This document shows positions 43,429 to 51,894 of a DNA stretch of 64,000 bases, piece after piece (the first letter of the stretch is position 1; each line of letters starts with the position of its first letter). The stretch spans positions 62,001 to 126,000 of the forward strand of contig JANSXX010000010.1 of NCBI GenBank assembly GCA_024742815.1, read 5' to 3'. This stretch comes from HXMU1420-13 sp024742815. GTDB taxonomy: Bacteria; Bacteroidota; Rhodothermia; Balneolales; Balneolaceae. A program made the position numbers and the translations under genes. Below the pieces are notes generated by a model. The model worked only from the letters and a program-made list of their open reading frames with translations, did no database searches and was not told the origin of the DNA.

Positions 43429-44160
43429 ATGAGCAATATCGATTCCATACCCGTGGATAAAATCGCATTTCTAGACGCAGGAAATAGTTCATTTAAAATC
43501 GGAGTTCGGCTGGAAGATCAATGGGGGATAACTAGTTTTAAAGAACCGGATAAACTCGCTGAATACATAAAGAATCAACGTATTGATTATGTAATCACGA
43601 TAAGTGTTAAGCCCGATAATTCCTGGCTAGATCAACTGGTAGATCATACTCAAATTGCCGTACTCGAAGTAAGCGATATCCCATCAGAAATGGTGAATTA
43701 CGAAACGCCTGATACTCTTGGTTTAGATCGTTTTTTTGCATGCTTAGGAGCTTTTCAATGGGCGAATAAAGCAGTGCTAGTAGTTGATGCAGGTAGTGCG
43801 TGCACCATCGACTTTATGGATGAAGATGGTGTATTTCAAGGCGGGGTAATTATGCCCGGCGTTCAAAGTTTGCTCAAAGTTTTTCTGCAATCGGCCCCTA
43901 ATCTTCCACACTTTCCTTTTCAGATTCCAGATTCGTTTCCCGGAAAAAGCAGTAACGAATCTTTGCAATGGGGACTTTCTCAATTATTTGTTGATGGACT
44001 CAATGCAAACATCGTTCGTTATCAAGAAAAGTATACTGATTTCGAAATCTTTGTAACCGGTGGGGATGCAGAATTAGTTGCTAAATACATTGAGCAAGAA
44101 TGCGTAGTTCGTCCTGATTTAATTTTTACCGGAATGGAAGCTCTGCTGAGTGAATCTTAG
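43429..44160 (+). CDS. coaX: Type III pantothenate kinase
   Basis: 243 aa, the ASKHA fold typical of CoaX. The N-terminal phosphate loop is FLDAGNSSFKIGV (14-26), the pantothenate loop is DTLGLDRFFACLGA (about 95-108), and VVDAGSACTIDFMD (about 119-132) is phosphate 2. It phosphorylates pantothenate in the first step of coenzyme A synthesis and needs a monovalent cation, as known for the family. Its stop overlaps the convergent uridine kinase by four bases. Confidence 0.92.
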   Translation: MSNIDSIPVDKIAFLDAGNSSFKIGVRLEDQWGITSFKEPDKLAEYIKNQRIDYVITISVKPDNSWLDQLVDHTQIAVLEVSDIPSEMVNYETPDTLGLDRFFACLGAFQWANKAVLVVDAGSACTIDFMDEDGVFQGGVIMPGVQSLLKVFLQSAPNLPHFPFQIPDSFPGKSSNESLQWGLSQLFVDGLNANIVRYQEKYTDFEIFVTGGDAELVAKYIEQECVVRPDLIFTGMEALLSES

Positions 44161-44780
44161 GTTAGTTTTCGCTCGATGAGCGAGATCACCATTTCTCGTG
44201 CCACTTGATTTTTGCCCCCTCGAGGGATAATGATATCGGCGTAGCGTTTACTGGGTTCAACAAATTTTAAATGCATCGGGCGTACAAACTGCTCGTACTG
44301 CTCAAACACACTTTCCACGGTTCGTCCTCTTTTGTTGATGTCTCTTTTTAGACGTCTGAGTAGTCTTATATCATCATCGGTATCTACAAAAATTTTGATA
44401 TCCATCAGGTTGATGAGCTGGGGCTCACTGAAAATCAAAATACCATCAATCAGAATTACCTGTGTTGGTGTTGCTGTAATGGTTTCATCTTTTCGAGTAT
44501 GCTCGGCAAAATCATACACGGGTACTTCAACCGGATAGCCCTCCGATAAAGCTTCAATGTGCCGAATTAATAGCTCGGTTTCAAGCGAGGCAGGATGATC
44601 AAAATTTTGTTTAACACGCTCTTCTAACGGCATATGCTTGAGATCGCGATAGTAGGAATCGTGTTCTAGGCGCAGAATATTTTCTTTACTGAAATGCTCG
44701 CAGATATAATCAACAACGGTGGTTTTTCCTGATCCTGAGCCACCAGCCACACCGATTATGAGTGGTTTTTTATTCGACAT
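44157..44780 (-). CDS. udk: Uridine kinase
   Basis: 207 aa. Walker A is GVAGGSGSGKTTV (10-22), with HDSYYRDL (about 40-47) and the lid/nucleoside segment RRLKRDINKRGRTVESV (about 136-152). It phosphorylates uridine and cytidine in pyrimidine salvage. The gene starts just downstream of the amidase gene (2-base gap), so they are co-transcribed. Confidence 0.92.
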   Translation of the reverse strand: MSNKKPLIIGVAGGSGSGKTTVVDYICEHFSKENILRLEHDSYYRDLKHMPLEERVKQNFDHPASLETELLIRHIEALSEGYPVEVPVYDFAEHTRKDETITATPTQVILIDGILIFSEPQLINLMDIKIFVDTDDDIRLLRRLKRDINKRGRTVESVFEQYEQFVRPMHLKFVEPSKRYADIIIPRGGKNQVAREMVISLIERKLT

Positions 44781-44782
44781 AA

Positions 44783-46030
44783 TTAGTTTGAGGAAGTAAT
44801 TTCTTGACTTCGTTCGTATTCTTCTTTGTAATCTCTGATTGACCTGAAAATTGCGGAAGCCATTATGGATTGGCCGTACTCGCTGGTTAAAAATCGTTGT
44901 TCGCTGGGGTTGGTAAGAAATCCAACTTCCACTAATAATGCAGGCATTGATGCTTCATATAACACCACAAAACCAGCTTGCTTAACACCTCTGGATTTTC
45001 GGTTAGCCCGTTTCGAAAATTGGTGATCCATCATCGAGGCAATGCGTTCACTGGTTGAGATGTAACCACTATGAGCTAATTCGTAAATCAATAATTCTTC
45101 TTCGGTTAATTCGCGCACTTCTCGTTTACCATCGTTAAAAATCATGTTCTCTTTCTTCATGATTTCCAATGAACTTTCACTACGATGGAGCCCTAGGAAA
45201 AAAACTTCAGTGCCACGAACCGAAGGATCATGAAATCCATTAGCATGGATAGAAACGAATAAATCACCTTCATGCCTATTGGCGATGCTTCCCCGATCGT
45301 ACAAATCTATAAAAGTGTCATCCTCGCGGGTATAAATTACATTTACATCGGGTAAATACTCTTCAATATATTCTCCCAATTTTTTAGAAATTGCGAGAAC
45401 TACGTCTTTTTCTTTTGTGTGCCTGTAGCCAATATTCCCTGGGTCTTTACCACCATGACCTGCATCAATTATGATGGTATCGAATTTCAATTTATCGGCA
45501 ATCTCATTGTAGTCTTCATCCGGTTCCGTGGCCGGTATCATGGTAATATCGAGCGCATTATCAGGATTTATATTCAGATACCAGTTTTTGGCAAGAAACT
45601 GCTGGGTATATACTTCCACTTCATAAGCGGTGGATTTGGTCATAGCTAAAAGAAGATCATCTGAGGCTTTATCCGGATAAGCCGTTGCCATTACATATAC
45701 ATTTTGATCCAGATAAATATCAACTCCAAAGCTATCTTCCAGTTTATAAAGGCGAACTTCCTGAATTTTACCACCTAGTTCGGGTAATTGGATACCGGTT
45801 GTATCGATGTTATTGCCAAACAATTGCATTTGAATTAAATCTGAGGCAGGCTGAATGACTTGAAAAGAATCTATGGGCTGATCAAAATGAAAACGAACTA
45901 CGTAACCAAGCCCATCGCTACGTTCGGCTTTAGAAACCCGATCTAAATGTATCTGTGCATACGAACTTTGAGTAAAAGAGAAAATGATACCAAGAACCGC
46001 ACAAACACGGAGAAAAGCATACCCATTCAT
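44783..46030 (-). CDS. Periplasmic N-acetylmuramoyl-L-alanine amidase
   Basis: About 415 aa with a signal peptide (from MNGYAFLRV to SSYAQ). An N-terminal AMIN-like beta domain (about 30-140) precedes the Amidase_3 catalytic domain (about 180-405): zinc ligands in IIDAGHGGKD, SIHANGF and ALLVEVGFLTNP, and the intervening Glu. It cleaves the bond between muramic acid and the stem peptide in septal peptidoglycan. I used the internal ATG 46030 since it opens a normal signal peptide; an ATG at 46060 is in frame too. Confidence 0.88.
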   Translation of the reverse strand: MNGYAFLRVCAVLGIIFSFTQSSYAQIHLDRVSKAERSDGLGYVVRFHFDQPIDSFQVIQPASDLIQMQLFGNNIDTTGIQLPELGGKIQEVRLYKLEDSFGVDIYLDQNVYVMATAYPDKASDDLLLAMTKSTAYEVEVYTQQFLAKNWYLNINPDNALDITMIPATEPDEDYNEIADKLKFDTIIIDAGHGGKDPGNIGYRHTKEKDVVLAISKKLGEYIEEYLPDVNVIYTREDDTFIDLYDRGSIANRHEGDLFVSIHANGFHDPSVRGTEVFFLGLHRSESSLEIMKKENMIFNDGKREVRELTEEELLIYELAHSGYISTSERIASMMDHQFSKRANRKSRGVKQAGFVVLYEASMPALLVEVGFLTNPSEQRFLTSEYGQSIMASAIFRSIRDYKEEYERSQEITSSN

Positions 46031-46215
46031 GATGGAAATGGATTTAAAATTAACGGCCATTTTTTCTGTAGATGATTAATCGAAGATAATGCAATATTTA
46101 ACCTTATGAAAGCTTGGATTGTTGCCTAAATTTTTCGTTTAAAACCAAAAAACATAGATTATAGAGATTTTATTACTACCATTTATTTGATCGAAAAATA
46201 CACATCATCTTAAAC

Positions 46216-49140
46216 GTGCAAACACAGAAAAGTACAGAAAAAGAATATTGGGGATCTATACAACCGGAAGTAGATCAATGGTTTACTAAATGGGGAGAGG
46301 CGCAATATAGTGCTATAAATCAAGTATTAACGGAATGCCAAAACGATCTAAATAAAGGTAATTCTAAAGATGCACTCACTCGCTTAAAAAGTTATGCCCG
46401 CACGTTAAACAAAAATGAAGAACCTGAATGGTTTAATGAGCTTGAGCAAATTTCCGCTCAAATTCCCGAAGTAGTAACTCTTCCTCAAGAAGAAAGACAC
46501 TTTAATGTAGAAGAAGGTGATACGGCTTATGTTCGCTTTGTAAAGTCATTCAAGCGTATTCGCCGCACATTACGTAACTCTTTCTTTGCTGTTAAAAATA
46601 CTTTTCTAAAACTCGCAAGAAAAGAAGCTGTCGAAACTCCTGTTTTTGAACGAACTGTACCATTTAGAAACTTGGTGCTTTTACAAAGTATTCATTCTGC
46701 GTACATCATTAAACGGTGGCATAAAACGATATCAGCTGTTAGCTCGTATTTATTGATTGATTGCAAGAATGAACTATTAAACCACTTATCAGATGCAAAA
46801 CAAGAGCGCCTAAGCACACTTTTTGCCCAAAGTTTAGAAGTTGTTGATGCTCTCTTTCAATCATTTAAAGAAGTATCTGAACAGGAACGCCAACACCTGC
46901 ATGAACGAGTAATTCAACGACTTGGTGTAGCCGGTACGGTTACATTAAGTGCAAGTAAATTAAGCGACGAGGTAATTCAGCGAAGCAAACAAAGCTATAT
47001 CCTAGATTGGAAAGAAACCGCATCTATTTGGGTAGCATTGATAGAGGCCAATGCTAAACAATTGACCGCGGCTCAATCATTAATGTTGGTTGAACAAGAG
47101 CTAATCAAAAGGGAAGGGTGGTTGAAAAATGATTTCACCAAAACGATTACAGATTCGGTACTTCCGCCTCACGCTGAATTAATTCAGTATTTGGAAGGGG
47201 AATTAGATCGAGTTAAAAATAACGAGCTAAACTCAACGAAGCTCACTAAAATATGTGAAGAAATTCAAGTTGAGACCGCAGAGATTATTGAAGAAAGAAT
47301 TATCCCAAAACTAGATAAAGCCACCGACGAGAGAACTTTAAGTACTTTTCTGGAAACCTATGCTGCAGATGTTGCCACGTTAGCAAATCGTGTAGAAACG
47401 CGTTTACCCTTGATAGAAGACATAGGGTTCAGAGAGCATCATCCGGAGTACTCGATTAAAGATATTGAATGGCAGTCGCTGTTTAGACGATTATTAGGTG
47501 ATGAATATCTTTTGGAGTTACTTCCAGAGCAATTAAATCCGGAAGAAGAAGTAGCGGAGCTTGCAGAAGAGTTTGCAGAAGTAGTTCAGATCATAAAAAC
47601 GAACCTTTCCATCGCCACAGAAGCCGACAATTCGGAGGAAGAAGGTCCATTAGAAATTGTAACTAAAGGTATAGAACTGGCGCTGGTTAAACTCAGCGAT
47701 CTGAAACAGGATGCCATAACAATTGAGGAAACCTTAGAAAATGAGTTGAATATGCATCACGCGGAATTGATGGAGCGTGTGAAAAGGCTACTCCTGAACC
47801 AAGATGCCGGACAAATAAAATGGGCGGATACTCAAATTCGGGTAAAGGAATCGGCATCAGATTACACCGAGAAAATTGGAATTTACTGGGCTAAATTTAC
47901 CGATCGCTTAGAGATTATTCGTCGTTTCGGGGTTGGAAAATTCAATGAGTTTGCGGATGTAATACGTAATTATTTCGGATTAGTAGAGGTCGAGCACATC
48001 AATGTGCAAAAAACAAACATTGCCACCTTACTCTACGAAACCGATAAAAAATATCGACAACTTCCTTATATCTATCGCCGGCTGTTTGATTATAAACGAT
48101 GCCCGGAAGAAGCATTTTTTATTCGAAAGAAAGAACATTTCGATCAGGCTGAACGTGCGCACCAATTATGGACAACCGGTTTTCCATCTTCACTTGCGGT
48201 GATTGGGGAGAAAGGAAGTGGCCGGAGTACGCTTATTAATTATTTGGAACAGGAAGTACTAAATGGCGAACGAATCGAACACATAAACATAGAAAACTCA
48301 ATTTCTACAGAAAGTGAGCTGCTGGAAATTATCTGCAAGCATCTCAAAATTCAGCCAAAAGAAGATATCACAGACATCATTGATCTGTTAAACAGAAGAC
48401 GAAAGAAAACTGTGATAGTGCTCGAAAACATGCAGAACAGTTTTTTGCGAACGGTTCGCGGGTATCAAGCTATTAGCGCACTTCTATACCTGATTGCTGA
48501 AACCAAAGAGCAAGTACTTTGGATTTGTTCCTGTTCAAGATATGCGTGGAATTTTCTGAATGTGGCGGTTAAAATCAGCGATTATTTTTCACATTCCATC
48601 GCAGTAGATTCCTACAATAAAGAAGAAATTGAAGATCTGATTCTCAAGCGCCAAAAAGCTAGTGGGTATCAATTGGAATTTATACCTGACGATACCACAG
48701 CAAAAAGCAGATCATACAAAAAACTGCTCGACGACCCTGAGGCTGCACAGGATTATTTAGCTACAGAGTTTTTTAATGAACTTTCTAAAATGGCCGAAGG
48801 CAATGCTACCGTGGCTATGATCTATTGGATTCGATCGATTCAAAAAATTGAAGGTTCGTTTATCTATTTGCAACCTGTAGAATTTCAGGGTATTCAGTAT
48901 TTATCAGAATTGGACTCCAATACCTTATTTGTACTTAATGCTTTTGTGAAACATGATGTGCTCACTGCCGGCGAACTTGCCGGTGTGATGAATATTTCTA
49001 AGGTAGATTCCGAGACCATCATCTCCCGATTATATTCGCGAGGTTTATTGGTTAGGGATGAAAAAAAGTACAGCCTCAATGATCTAATATACCGTCAGGT
49101 TGTTCGCTTGTTGAAGTCACGAAATTTTATTAACGCCTGA
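46216..49140 (+). CDS. Large P-loop protein with winged helix, function unknown
   Basis: 974 aa, no signal or membrane segment. The first 600 residues are helical and charged, with likely coiled coils, and match no family I know. At about 655-880 lies a P-loop NTPase of AAA/STAND character. The Walker A motif is GEKGSGRST (664-672), with Arg (R670) instead of the usual Lys. The Walker B region is TVIVLENMQ, with Glu in place of Asp. The last 80 residues (LSELDSNTLFVLNAFVKHDV...) look like a winged helix. It starts with GTG (the frame is closed at 46162) and lies 1 base before the MscS-like channel gene, so the two are coupled. Confidence 0.7.
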   Translation: MQTQKSTEKEYWGSIQPEVDQWFTKWGEAQYSAINQVLTECQNDLNKGNSKDALTRLKSYARTLNKNEEPEWFNELEQISAQIPEVVTLPQEERHFNVEEGDTAYVRFVKSFKRIRRTLRNSFFAVKNTFLKLARKEAVETPVFERTVPFRNLVLLQSIHSAYIIKRWHKTISAVSSYLLIDCKNELLNHLSDAKQERLSTLFAQSLEVVDALFQSFKEVSEQERQHLHERVIQRLGVAGTVTLSASKLSDEVIQRSKQSYILDWKETASIWVALIEANAKQLTAAQSLMLVEQELIKREGWLKNDFTKTITDSVLPPHAELIQYLEGELDRVKNNELNSTKLTKICEEIQVETAEIIEERIIPKLDKATDERTLSTFLETYAADVATLANRVETRLPLIEDIGFREHHPEYSIKDIEWQSLFRRLLGDEYLLELLPEQLNPEEEVAELAEEFAEVVQIIKTNLSIATEADNSEEEGPLEIVTKGIELALVKLSDLKQDAITIEETLENELNMHHAELMERVKRLLLNQDAGQIKWADTQIRVKESASDYTEKIGIYWAKFTDRLEIIRRFGVGKFNEFADVIRNYFGLVEVEHINVQKTNIATLLYETDKKYRQLPYIYRRLFDYKRCPEEAFFIRKKEHFDQAERAHQLWTTGFPSSLAVIGEKGSGRSTLINYLEQEVLNGERIEHINIENSISTESELLEIICKHLKIQPKEDITDIIDLLNRRRKKTVIVLENMQNSFLRTVRGYQAISALLYLIAETKEQVLWICSCSRYAWNFLNVAVKISDYFSHSIAVDSYNKEEIEDLILKRQKASGYQLEFIPDDTTAKSRSYKKLLDDPEAAQDYLATEFFNELSKMAEGNATVAMIYWIRSIQKIEGSFIYLQPVEFQGIQYLSELDSNTLFVLNAFVKHDVLTAGELAGVMNISKVDSETIISRLYSRGLLVRDEKKYSLNDLIYRQVVRLLKSRNFINA

Positions 49141-49141
49141 T

Positions 49142-50041
49142 ATGAAATACCTGCTATCCTTTATTTTTTTATTGATTGTTAGTGCTGAATGGGCTTTTGC
49201 GCAAACTACGGCTGCAGCAGACACTACAAATGCAGTCGCCGATCCTGACTCGAAAATCGGGCAGATTAAAGATCTCATTTCGGTGGGTAAAATTATTTAC
49301 TCCTTGTTAGTTCTTGGAGGAACCTATCTATTCAATCGAATAGTCATTTTTTTGCTTGGTGCGCTAGCTGAACGTCAGTCCTCCTATCGACTGCTGATTA
49401 AACGCATAGTGCCGTTCCTAAATGTATTTGTGTGGTCGTTCGCTATTTTTATTGTGATTGCCGGAATCATTTCGCCACCTATGGAAACCGTGGTTGCGGT
49501 AGGCGCATCCATTGGTATCGCCGTTGGTTTTGCTTCGCAGGATATACTGAAGAATATCTTTGGCGGATTTATCATCATTATGGACCGGCCGTTTCAGGTA
49601 GGAGATAAGATCGAGGTGAACAGCCATTACGGCGAAGTAATGGAAATTGGACTTCGTTCTACACGCATCGTAACTCCTGATGATTCTGTTGTTTCCATCC
49701 CTAATGCCGATATCGTAAGTAACTCGGTTTCGAACACAAATTCAGGTGCGCTCGACTGTCAGGTTGTGATTGAAGTTTTCTTGCCGGCAAAAACAGATAT
49801 CGATCAGGTAAAAGAAATTGCCTTTAAAGCTGCTATATCTTCGCGCTACGTGTATTTGAAGAAGCCCATTGTTGTGATGACAGCAAATCAGGTGCATGAG
49901 CAAAATTATGTGATGGTATGCAAAGTAAAAGCTTATGTGTTAGATATTAGATATGAGTTTTTACTGAAAAGTGACATCACCGAATTGATAATGAACGAGT
50001 TGAATGCACGTAATCTGATTCCGGAATTTCAAAGTAAATAA
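49142..50041 (+). CDS. MscS-family mechanosensitive channel
   Basis: 299 aa. A signal-like N-terminus (about 1-20, AFA cleavage) precedes three hydrophobic segments (about 45-70, 82-105 and 110-135). The pore helix is AVGASIGIAVGFASQDILKN and the upper beta domain is FQVGDKIEVNSHYGEVMEIG; the C-terminal alpha-beta domain follows. It would open under membrane tension to release solutes, and is a small-conductance type. The gene starts 1 base after the 974-aa P-loop gene, which suggests the two proteins act together. Confidence 0.9.
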   Translation: MKYLLSFIFLLIVSAEWAFAQTTAAADTTNAVADPDSKIGQIKDLISVGKIIYSLLVLGGTYLFNRIVIFLLGALAERQSSYRLLIKRIVPFLNVFVWSFAIFIVIAGIISPPMETVVAVGASIGIAVGFASQDILKNIFGGFIIIMDRPFQVGDKIEVNSHYGEVMEIGLRSTRIVTPDDSVVSIPNADIVSNSVSNTNSGALDCQVVIEVFLPAKTDIDQVKEIAFKAAISSRYVYLKKPIVVMTANQVHEQNYVMVCKVKAYVLDIRYEFLLKSDITELIMNELNARNLIPEFQSK

Positions 50042-50110
50042 CTCAAAGCACTGCAATTTATTAATTGTGGTAACTTCATCATTCCTTCATCTTAGCAAGC
50101 CACATTCCAC

Positions 50111-50139
50111 TTGACATTAGTGCTCAAGGCAATTACAAT
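50111..50139 (+). promoter_or_regulatory. Near-consensus sigma-70 promoter for the ankyrin gene
   Basis: TTGACA (50111-50116), a 17-base spacer (50117-50133) and TACAAT (50134-50139; five of six match TATAAT). It places transcription start about 45 bases before the ankyrin ATG. GGAGG at 50179-50183 is the ribosome site. Confidence 0.72.
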
Positions 50140-50189
50140 GTGAGGGCTAATCTTTCATTTATTTTAAGAAAAACTGTAGGAGGAATATT

Positions 50190-50570
50190 ATGAATGAGGA
50201 AATATTTCTTGACGCCGCTGAGAATGGCGACCTCGAGACAGTAACCCGATTCCTAGCGGAAGGAAATAACGTAAACACCAAAGATGAACACGACCGAACC
50301 GCTTTATTAAAAGCAGCCAAGCACGGTCATAAACAAATAGTAGAGGCACTGATAAATGCTGGGGCAGAAATTGATCATAGGGATAACCGTGGAACAACAG
50401 CCTTGTATTGGGCATCCACGAACGGATTTAAAGAAATCGTAGAATTATTGATTGAGCATAAAAGCGACGTTGATGTACATGACGATCGCGGTTGGTCGGC
50501 ACTCGATCAAGCAGTCGCACAAAACCACAAAGGCGTAGCTAGTATATTACAGGAGGCCGGAGCGCACTAA
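50190..50570 (+). CDS. Ankyrin repeat protein
   Basis: 126 aa made of about four ankyrin repeats. Each repeat has the usual pattern (DRTALLKAAKHGHKQIVEALINAG, DNRGTTALYWASTNGFKEI, GWSALDQAVAQNHKGVA). No signal peptide is evident, so it is cytoplasmic. Such small ankyrins mediate protein contacts; the partner is unknown. It has its own promoter and a terminator shared with the convergent gene. Confidence 0.87.
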   Translation: MNEEIFLDAAENGDLETVTRFLAEGNNVNTKDEHDRTALLKAAKHGHKQIVEALINAGAEIDHRDNRGTTALYWASTNGFKEIVELLIEHKSDVDVHDDRGWSALDQAVAQNHKGVASILQEAGAH

Positions 50571-50600
50571 TCGCTTAAAACCAACATTACCAAAAAATCT

Positions 50601-50636
50601 AAACCCTCTTCAGGAAACTGTTGAGGGTTTTTTATT
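50601..50636. terminator. Bidirectional terminator between the ankyrin and RsmI-like genes
   Basis: AAACCCTC (50601-50608) and GAGGGTTT (50623-50630) form an 8-bp stem, with an inner CAG-GAAA-CTG stem capped by a GNRA-type tetraloop. T-runs flank both sides, so it can act on both strands. Confidence 0.85.
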
Positions 50637-51348
50637 TCCCGTAAAGAATGAAGATGGTTGGGCGTTTATGCAATTCAGGAAGCTTGCCGCTGTTCCACTC
50701 ACCAATTTCTTTTGATTGAATAAACTCCGTTTCTAAAGTGATATCGCAGGCAATGCAAAGTCGAGTTTCGGGCCGACAGGTTTCCAGAATACTTTTTAGC
50801 ATTTCGTTATTGCGATAGGGCGCTTCCATAAAAATCTGCGTGCGATCATGTCGGCGAGATTCTCCTTCCAGCTGAATCAACATCTGTTTTCTGCCTTTTT
50901 GGTCGATGGGGAGGTAGCCGTTAAATGCAAACGATTGCCCGTTAAAACCCGAAGCCATCATAGCTAAGAGAATACTGGATGGACCAATAAGTGGAACTAC
51001 TCGAATTCCATTTTGATGAGCCATTTTGACGAGTTTTGCTCCCGGATCAGCAATTCCCGGAGCTCCTGCTTCCGACAGAATTCCCATATCCCGACCGGCT
51101 TTTAGCGGCTTTAAAAAAGAAAATATTTCGTGATCGGGTGTTTTTTTGTTTAGTGGATAAAAATCGATGTTGTATTCAGGAATGGTATCGCCAACCCATT
51201 GCAAAAACTTCACCGCCGATTGGATATTTTCAACGGCTAAGGCATCCAGTTTTCGAACAACTTCTAAAGTGTATTCGGGAAGAGCGTTATTCGAAGTGGT
51301 CTTACCAAGGGTAGTTGGAATCAGATATAAAGTGCCTTTTGAGCTCAT
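50632..51348 (-). CDS. SAM-dependent methyltransferase, RsmI-like (tetrapyrrole methylase fold)
   Basis: 238 aa. The N-terminal GTLYLIPTTLG (4-14) and the loop LSEAGAPGIADPG (about 92-104) correspond to the SAM-binding and active-site loops of RsmI (GTLYVVATPIG and SDAGTPLISDPG in classical ones). The chemistry may be ribose methylation of 16S rRNA C1402, but the differences (PTTLG and SEAGAPGI) suggest a Bacteroidota-type paralog. It overlaps the downstream end of the 160-aa membrane gene by four bases. Confidence 0.82.
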   Translation of the reverse strand: MSSKGTLYLIPTTLGKTTSNNALPEYTLEVVRKLDALAVENIQSAVKFLQWVGDTIPEYNIDFYPLNKKTPDHEIFSFLKPLKAGRDMGILSEAGAPGIADPGAKLVKMAHQNGIRVVPLIGPSSILLAMMASGFNGQSFAFNGYLPIDQKGRKQMLIQLEGESRRHDRTQIFMEAPYRNNEMLKSILETCRPETRLCIACDITLETEFIQSKEIGEWNSGKLPELHKRPTIFILYGK

Positions 51349-51827
51349 ACATCCACCCGTTCGATTGAGAATTTACTGGATTCGCCCGATGCCCTGCGAT
51401 TGGCATATTTTGTTACAAATATCATCACCACACTAAGGATACTTAATCCAATCAGAGCGATAATCATATTCATGAAAGAGGTACTTCGCTGGAGATCGTA
51501 AGTCGGAATCATAACAATTTCCTGATAGGCGCCTTCTTTGTAGCGAATGGGAATCACAGCGGTATCCATAATCTTTTGCGCCATTTGAACCGAAAGAGAA
51601 AGTCGACGCTCAACGGTTTCGCCCTCCGGATCCACAAATTTCAAATCAACATAGCCATTGCTTTGTGCAGCAATTTGTTTGATGTCGAAATCGGTGACAT
51701 CCGCGGCAATGCTTTCACCGTTGTTGTAGGTGTAGATGGTTCCGCGATATACGTTGAGTTGTTGAATGGAGATAAAAGCTAAATAGCAAGGAAAGAGCCA
51801 AAGCAAATATAACAGGCGAAATTTCAT
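51345..51827 (-). CDS. Small membrane protein, function unknown
   Basis: 160 aa with two hydrophobic segments (about 4-24 and 117-140) flanking a beta-rich outer domain (about 28-112, with YNNGESIAADVTDFDI and PEGETVERRLSLSVQMAQ). The C-terminus is basic and cytoplasmic. No family is recognised. It is coupled to the RsmI-like gene by an ATGA overlap, the membrane gene being upstream. Confidence 0.55.
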   Translation of the reverse strand: MKFRLLYLLWLFPCYLAFISIQQLNVYRGTIYTYNNGESIAADVTDFDIKQIAAQSNGYVDLKFVDPEGETVERRLSLSVQMAQKIMDTAVIPIRYKEGAYQEIVMIPTYDLQRSTSFMNMIIALIGLSILSVVMIFVTKYANRRASGESSKFSIERVDV

Positions 51828-51894
51828 AGTGGTTATTTAATCCAAATTTCAGTTTTCAAAATTCAAACAATCGATTAAGCTCGTTGTTCGAAGT

